From contig NZ_LPWF01000029.1 of the NCBI RefSeq assembly GCF_001723305.1, positions 62,001 through 126,000 on the forward strand: a stretch of DNA of 64,000 nucleotides, written 5' to 3'. The stretch comes from Methyloceanibacter superfactus (GTDB taxonomy: Bacteria; Pseudomonadota; Alphaproteobacteria; Rhizobiales; Methyloligellaceae). A model generated the notes under the pieces. That model made no database searches, was not told where the DNA came from, and saw only the letters and a program-made list of their open reading frames with translations. Shown one piece after another: positions 61,042-64,000 of this stretch (its first letter is position 1; each line of letters opens with the position of its first letter). The position numbers and the translations under genes were made by a program.

Positions 61042-61877
61042 CCAGCCTCAAGGAACTTCAGGAGAGCTTCCAGGCCGGCATCCTCGCCGGGGACGACGCC
61101 ATTCTGGGCGAGGTCAACGACAGCGCCCGCGAAGAGCGCACAATTTTGTTCGGCGTCTACCGCAACGCCTATGTGCTGCGCCTCGCCGAGATTCTCAGCA
61201 CCGACTACGAACAGGTTCACGCTTATCTGGGGGACGCTGGGTTCTCCAAGCTGGCGAAGGACTACATTGCCGCCAACCCGTCCGATCAGCGCAATGCGCG
61301 ATGGTTCGGGCGTCACCTTCCGGCCTTTGCCCGGAAGACCGCGCCGTTCGCCGATCATCCTGAAGTGGCCGAGATCGCCGCCCTCGAAAAGGCGCTCTCC
61401 GACGCCTTCGACGGCCCCGATGCCGCGCCGCTTGCTCTTGAGGCCCTGGCGGCTATTCCGGGCGAGGATTGGCCGCGTCTGGTGTTCGAGCCGCACCCCA
61501 CGGCGATCCGCCTCACGTTTCATACCAACGCCACCGAACAATGGACCGCGCTCAAGGCCGAGACCGCCCCGCCGCCGCCTGCACGCTTGCCGGAGCCGCA
61601 AGCGCTGCTGGTCTGGCGGCAAGACTTCATGGCGCGCTTCCGGCCCTTGGATGCCGAAGAGGCCATGATGTGGAACGAAGCCGCCAAGGGCGTCGGCTTC
61701 GGCGTGCTGTGCGAGATGGTGGCGACCTTCGGCGGCGAGGACGAGGCAGAGCTTCGCGCTGCGACTTATCTTAGGGGGTGGATCGACTTGGGGCTGCTGG
61801 CCGGCTGCCGGCTCGAGGCGGATCGCCCGCCTAGTCTTTCTCCGGCCCCGGGAACAGCGCATCCGTCCGCCCCGTGA
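61038..61877 (+). CDS. BufC (DUF2063, HvfC/BufC family) partner protein
   Basis: A 279-residue protein: SLKELQESFQAGILAGDDAI, LFGVYRNAYVLRLAEILSTD, YEQVHAYLGDAGFSKLAKDY and QALLVWRQDFMARFRPLDAE. The N-terminal helical DUF2063 domain delivers the precursor to BufB. The last about 15 residues read past a natural-looking end and overlap the YdcF stop on the other strand by 47 bases, so the true end may be near 61877 or slightly earlier. Translation is coupled to bufB. Confidence 0.88.
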   Translation: MTSLKELQESFQAGILAGDDAILGEVNDSAREERTILFGVYRNAYVLRLAEILSTDYEQVHAYLGDAGFSKLAKDYIAANPSDQRNARWFGRHLPAFARKTAPFADHPEVAEIAALEKALSDAFDGPDAAPLALEALAAIPGEDWPRLVFEPHPTAIRLTFHTNATEQWTALKAETAPPPPARLPEPQALLVWRQDFMARFRPLDAEEAMMWNEAAKGVGFGVLCEMVATFGGEDEAELRAATYLRGWIDLGLLAGCRLEADRPPSLSPAPGTAHPSAP

Positions 61878-62649
61878 TCCAATAGGCCAAGAGACCGACC
61901 CATTCGCGGCTCGTCACGTCCACCCGCCGCAAGCCCTCCGAGACCTTGTCGAACGGCCGCATGGCATCCTCGGGCCCCCTGGTGCGGTAATCCACCGGCC
62001 ACGGCTCGACGGTGAAGCCCGCTGCGCGGAACGCGCCCATCGAGCGGGGCATATGATAGGCGGAGGTGATCAGCAGCCAGCGCTTGGATGGGTCTAGCTC
62101 CCCTTTCGCCGCCAGCTCCTTCTTGAGGAACACCGCGTTCTCGTAGGTATCGCGTGCATCGGACTCGAGGATGAGCCGGTCGCGGGGCACGCCGAGCTGG
62201 GTGAGAAGGGCTGCTGCGCCCTCCGCCTCGCTATCGGCCTTGTAGAGGATTCCGGCATCGCCGCCGGAGAAGGCGATTTTGGCGTCCGGGAAGCGGTGGG
62301 CGAGGATCGCGCCCTCCAGCAGACGCTCGCCTGCCTCGTTCAGCGTCGGTGCCTTGCGCGCGCTACCCACCAGCCGGTCCTCCGCGCCGCCGAGGATGAT
62401 GATGCCGGTGGGCGGCGGCGGCACGTCGAGATCCGCACGTGGGAACCGGTCCTCAAGTGGCACGATCAGCGCGTTGCCGAGCGGCGATAGGCCGGCGACA
62501 AGGAGCAGGATAGCGCCGATGGTGACGAAACGGCGTCCCCAACGGGCCCAGCCGGTCCAAATGAGAATAGCGCCGTAGCCGATCAGCAGCGCAATCAGCG
62601 TCGACGGCTGCAGCACGAACCACACCGCCTTAGCGAGATAAAAGAACAT
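61831..62649 (-). CDS. YdcF/DUF218 family membrane protein
   Basis: A 272-residue protein: two N-terminal hydrophobic helices (LAKAVWFVLQPSTLIALLIG, FVTIGAILLLVAGLSPLGNA) and a periplasmic DUF218 domain (TGIIILGGAEDRLVGSARKA, LILESDARDTYENAVFLKKE, WLLITSAYHMPRSMGAFRAA). The family (ElyC, SanA) has links to envelope integrity and undecaprenyl-linked glycan synthesis. Its stop overlaps bufC on the opposite strand. Confidence 0.85.
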   Translation of the reverse strand: MFFYLAKAVWFVLQPSTLIALLIGYGAILIWTGWARWGRRFVTIGAILLLVAGLSPLGNALIVPLEDRFPRADLDVPPPPTGIIILGGAEDRLVGSARKAPTLNEAGERLLEGAILAHRFPDAKIAFSGGDAGILYKADSEAEGAAALLTQLGVPRDRLILESDARDTYENAVFLKKELAAKGELDPSKRWLLITSAYHMPRSMGAFRAAGFTVEPWPVDYRTRGPEDAMRPFDKVSEGLRRVDVTSREWVGLLAYWITGRTDALFPGPEKD

Positions 62650-62665
62650 CGCCCCCCCTACGCCC

Positions 62666-64000
62666 CTACACTAACCATAATGCGGCCAGTCCGAGAAAGG
62701 CGAAGAAGCCCACGACATCCGTGACGGTGGTGACGAACACGCCGGACGCAATCGCCGGATCGAGATCGAGCTCCTCGAGCCCCAGGGGAATGAGGATGCC
62801 GGCGAGCGCCGCGGCGAACAGGTTGACCACCATGGCGACCCCGATCACCAGCCCCAGCGTGTCGCTCCCGAACCAGAAATAGGCAATCGCCGCCATGATA
62901 AGGGCGAACAAGATTCCGTTCAGCAGGCCGACCGCGGATTCGCGCATGATGATCCTGACGGCGTTGACCGGACCGAGATCCTGTGTCGCCAGCGCTCGCA
63001 CTGCCACCGTCATGGTCTGCGTCCCGGCATTGCCGCCCATGGAGGCCACGATCGGCATGAGCACGGCGAGTGCCACCATCTGCTCGATGGTCGCCTCGAA
63101 CAGGCTGATCACATAGGACGCCAAAATGGCGGTCACCAGATTGGCGGCGAGCCAGGTGAACCGGAGCCGTGTCGTCTCCCACACCGTGTCGCTGACGGAC
63201 TCGCCGGCGACACCACCCATGCGCAGGATGTCCTCCGATGCCTCCTCCTGAACCACCTCGACCACGTCGTCGGCGGTGATGACCCCCACCAGGCGCTTGT
63301 CCTGGTCGACCACCGGGGCTGATGTGAGATTGTAGCGCTCGAACTGGCGCGCCACTTCCTCCTGATCGGAGTCGACGGGGATGGGGCGGATATCCTCGCG
63401 GGTGATGGATTCGATCGTCGTCGGCCGCCGGGACCGCAGCAGGCGGTTCAGCGCCACCGAGCCGATCAGGTGATAGGCGGGATCGACGACGAAGATCTCA
63501 TAGAAGCGGTCCGGGAGATCCTGGGCCACGCGCATATAGTCGATGGTCTGGCCAACAGACCAAAAGGGCGGCACGGCGATGAGATCGGTCTGCATGATGC
63601 GGCCGGCGGAGTCTTCCGGGTATTCCAGGCTCCGCTGCAGCGCGATCCGCTCGAAATAGGGCAGCTTGGCGAGAATGTCGGTCTGATCTTCCTTGTCCAG
63701 ATCCTCGAGCAGATAAACCGCTTCGTCCGAGTCGAGCTGTTGCAGCGCCTCGGCCACCTGCTCCGGAGGCATGTCCTCCAGGACCTGGTCGCGCACCGCT
63801 TCGTCAAGCTCGGGCAGCGCGGCCGCCTTGAAGTCCTCGCCGAGTGTCGCGATGAGGCCCGCGCGCTCCTCGGGACGGAGCACCTGGATGAGATCGGCGA
63901 GATCGGCTTCGTGCAGGTCGAGGGTGAGCGCCCGCGCCCGCGGCGCGTCGCCTTCCTCGAGCGCGGTCGAGACGGCGTGGAGGAAGTCGGAGCGAATGTC
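62666..64000 (-). CDS. mgtE: MgtE magnesium transporter, C-terminal part (5' end outside window)
   Basis: 445 codons are visible; the N-terminus lies beyond the right edge. The MgtE_N domain (DMPPEQVAEALQQLDSDEAV, FERIALQRSLEYPEDSAGRI) is followed by two CBS domains (YEIFVVDPAYHLIGSVALNR, PVVDQDKRLVGVITADDVVE) and the membrane channel (TWLAANLVTAILASYVISLF, PIVASMGGNAGTQTMTVAVR with the GNAGTQ pore motif). MgtE is a Mg2+-gated Mg2+ channel. The GNAGTQ segment places the selectivity pore. In frame. Confidence 0.93.
   Translation of the reverse strand, partial: DIRSDFLHAVSTALEEGDAPRARALTLDLHEADLADLIQVLRPEERAGLIATLGEDFKAAALPELDEAVRDQVLEDMPPEQVAEALQQLDSDEAVYLLEDLDKEDQTDILAKLPYFERIALQRSLEYPEDSAGRIMQTDLIAVPPFWSVGQTIDYMRVAQDLPDRFYEIFVVDPAYHLIGSVALNRLLRSRRPTTIESITREDIRPIPVDSDQEEVARQFERYNLTSAPVVDQDKRLVGVITADDVVEVVQEEASEDILRMGGVAGESVSDTVWETTRLRFTWLAANLVTAILASYVISLFEATIEQMVALAVLMPIVASMGGNAGTQTMTVAVRALATQDLGPVNAVRIIMRESAVGLLNGILFALIMAAIAYFWFGSDTLGLVIGVAMVVNLFAAALAGILIPLGLEELDLDPAIASGVFVTTVTDVVGFFAFLGLAALWLV

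Overview
This is a GC-rich chromosomal window from an alphaproteobacterium, most likely of the order Hyphomicrobiales (Rhizobiales). The run gatC/gatA/gatB, ruvX, pyrB, pyrC, plsY, dprA, topA, rnr, DUF983, rpmG, pleD, divK, and an EipB-type envelope protein, is familiar from that order. Most of the window is core housekeeping. Islands of more specialised genes are named below.

Layout. 1-998: start of an aminoglycoside-phosphotransferase-like kinase running off the left edge. 1187-6315: an accessory envelope cassette with a TPR plus outer-membrane-barrel protein (Slam/type XI secretion-like), a large secreted FecR-domain protein whose C-terminus looks like a TbpB-type barrel, an unknown secreted protein, and a second FecR-domain paralogue. 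6436-10560: Hsp20, Lon, a patatin-like lipase and a small cytochrome c. 10568-19315 (minus): a complete ccoNOQPGHIS cbb3-oxidase locus ending in an unknown alpha-helical protein, with a perfect FNR/FixK-type site in front of ccoN. 19557-23071: small membrane protein, tRNA-Ser(GCT), secreted protein, Sel1 protein, GT39 glycosyltransferase. 23183-28191 (minus): quinone oxidoreductase, gatB, chorismate mutase, RidA, gatA, gatC. 28297-34542: MBL hydrolase, ruvX, dsbB, pyrB, a dihydroorotase homologue without its metal ligands, plsY, dprA. 35017-43085: topA, rnr, DUF983, rpmG, pleD, divK. 43353-50492: EipB, RidA-like, GDPD, GNAT, dodecin, HIT, clpA, clpS. 50723-57408: phasin with paired operator-like sites, D,D-carboxypeptidase with SPOR domain, TIM14-like J protein, VWA protein, putA. 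57478-64000: panC, DUF1489, tandem Usp, a three-gene bufferin (copper-binding RiPP) operon, YdcF, and the 3' part of mgtE.

Data quality matters here. More than twenty genes, including single-copy core genes (topA, gatA, lon, ccoI, pyrB, pleD), are interrupted by frameshifts. Nearly all can be repaired by adding one base to a short homopolymer (GG read as G, CCC as CC, TTTTT as TTTT). After repair, every gene length is a whole number of codons and gives a normal family length. I therefore treat these as sequencing or assembly errors and annotate each gene over its full restored span.

The most interesting biology is the Slam-like/FecR cassette at the left. It is a candidate type XI secretion locus whose FecR-domain cargo does not look like known haem or transferrin cargo, and its barrel half is clearly AT-richer than its FecR half. 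The bufferin operon, the PyrC homologue without catalytic ligands beside pyrB, and the phasin operator pair are secondary points.
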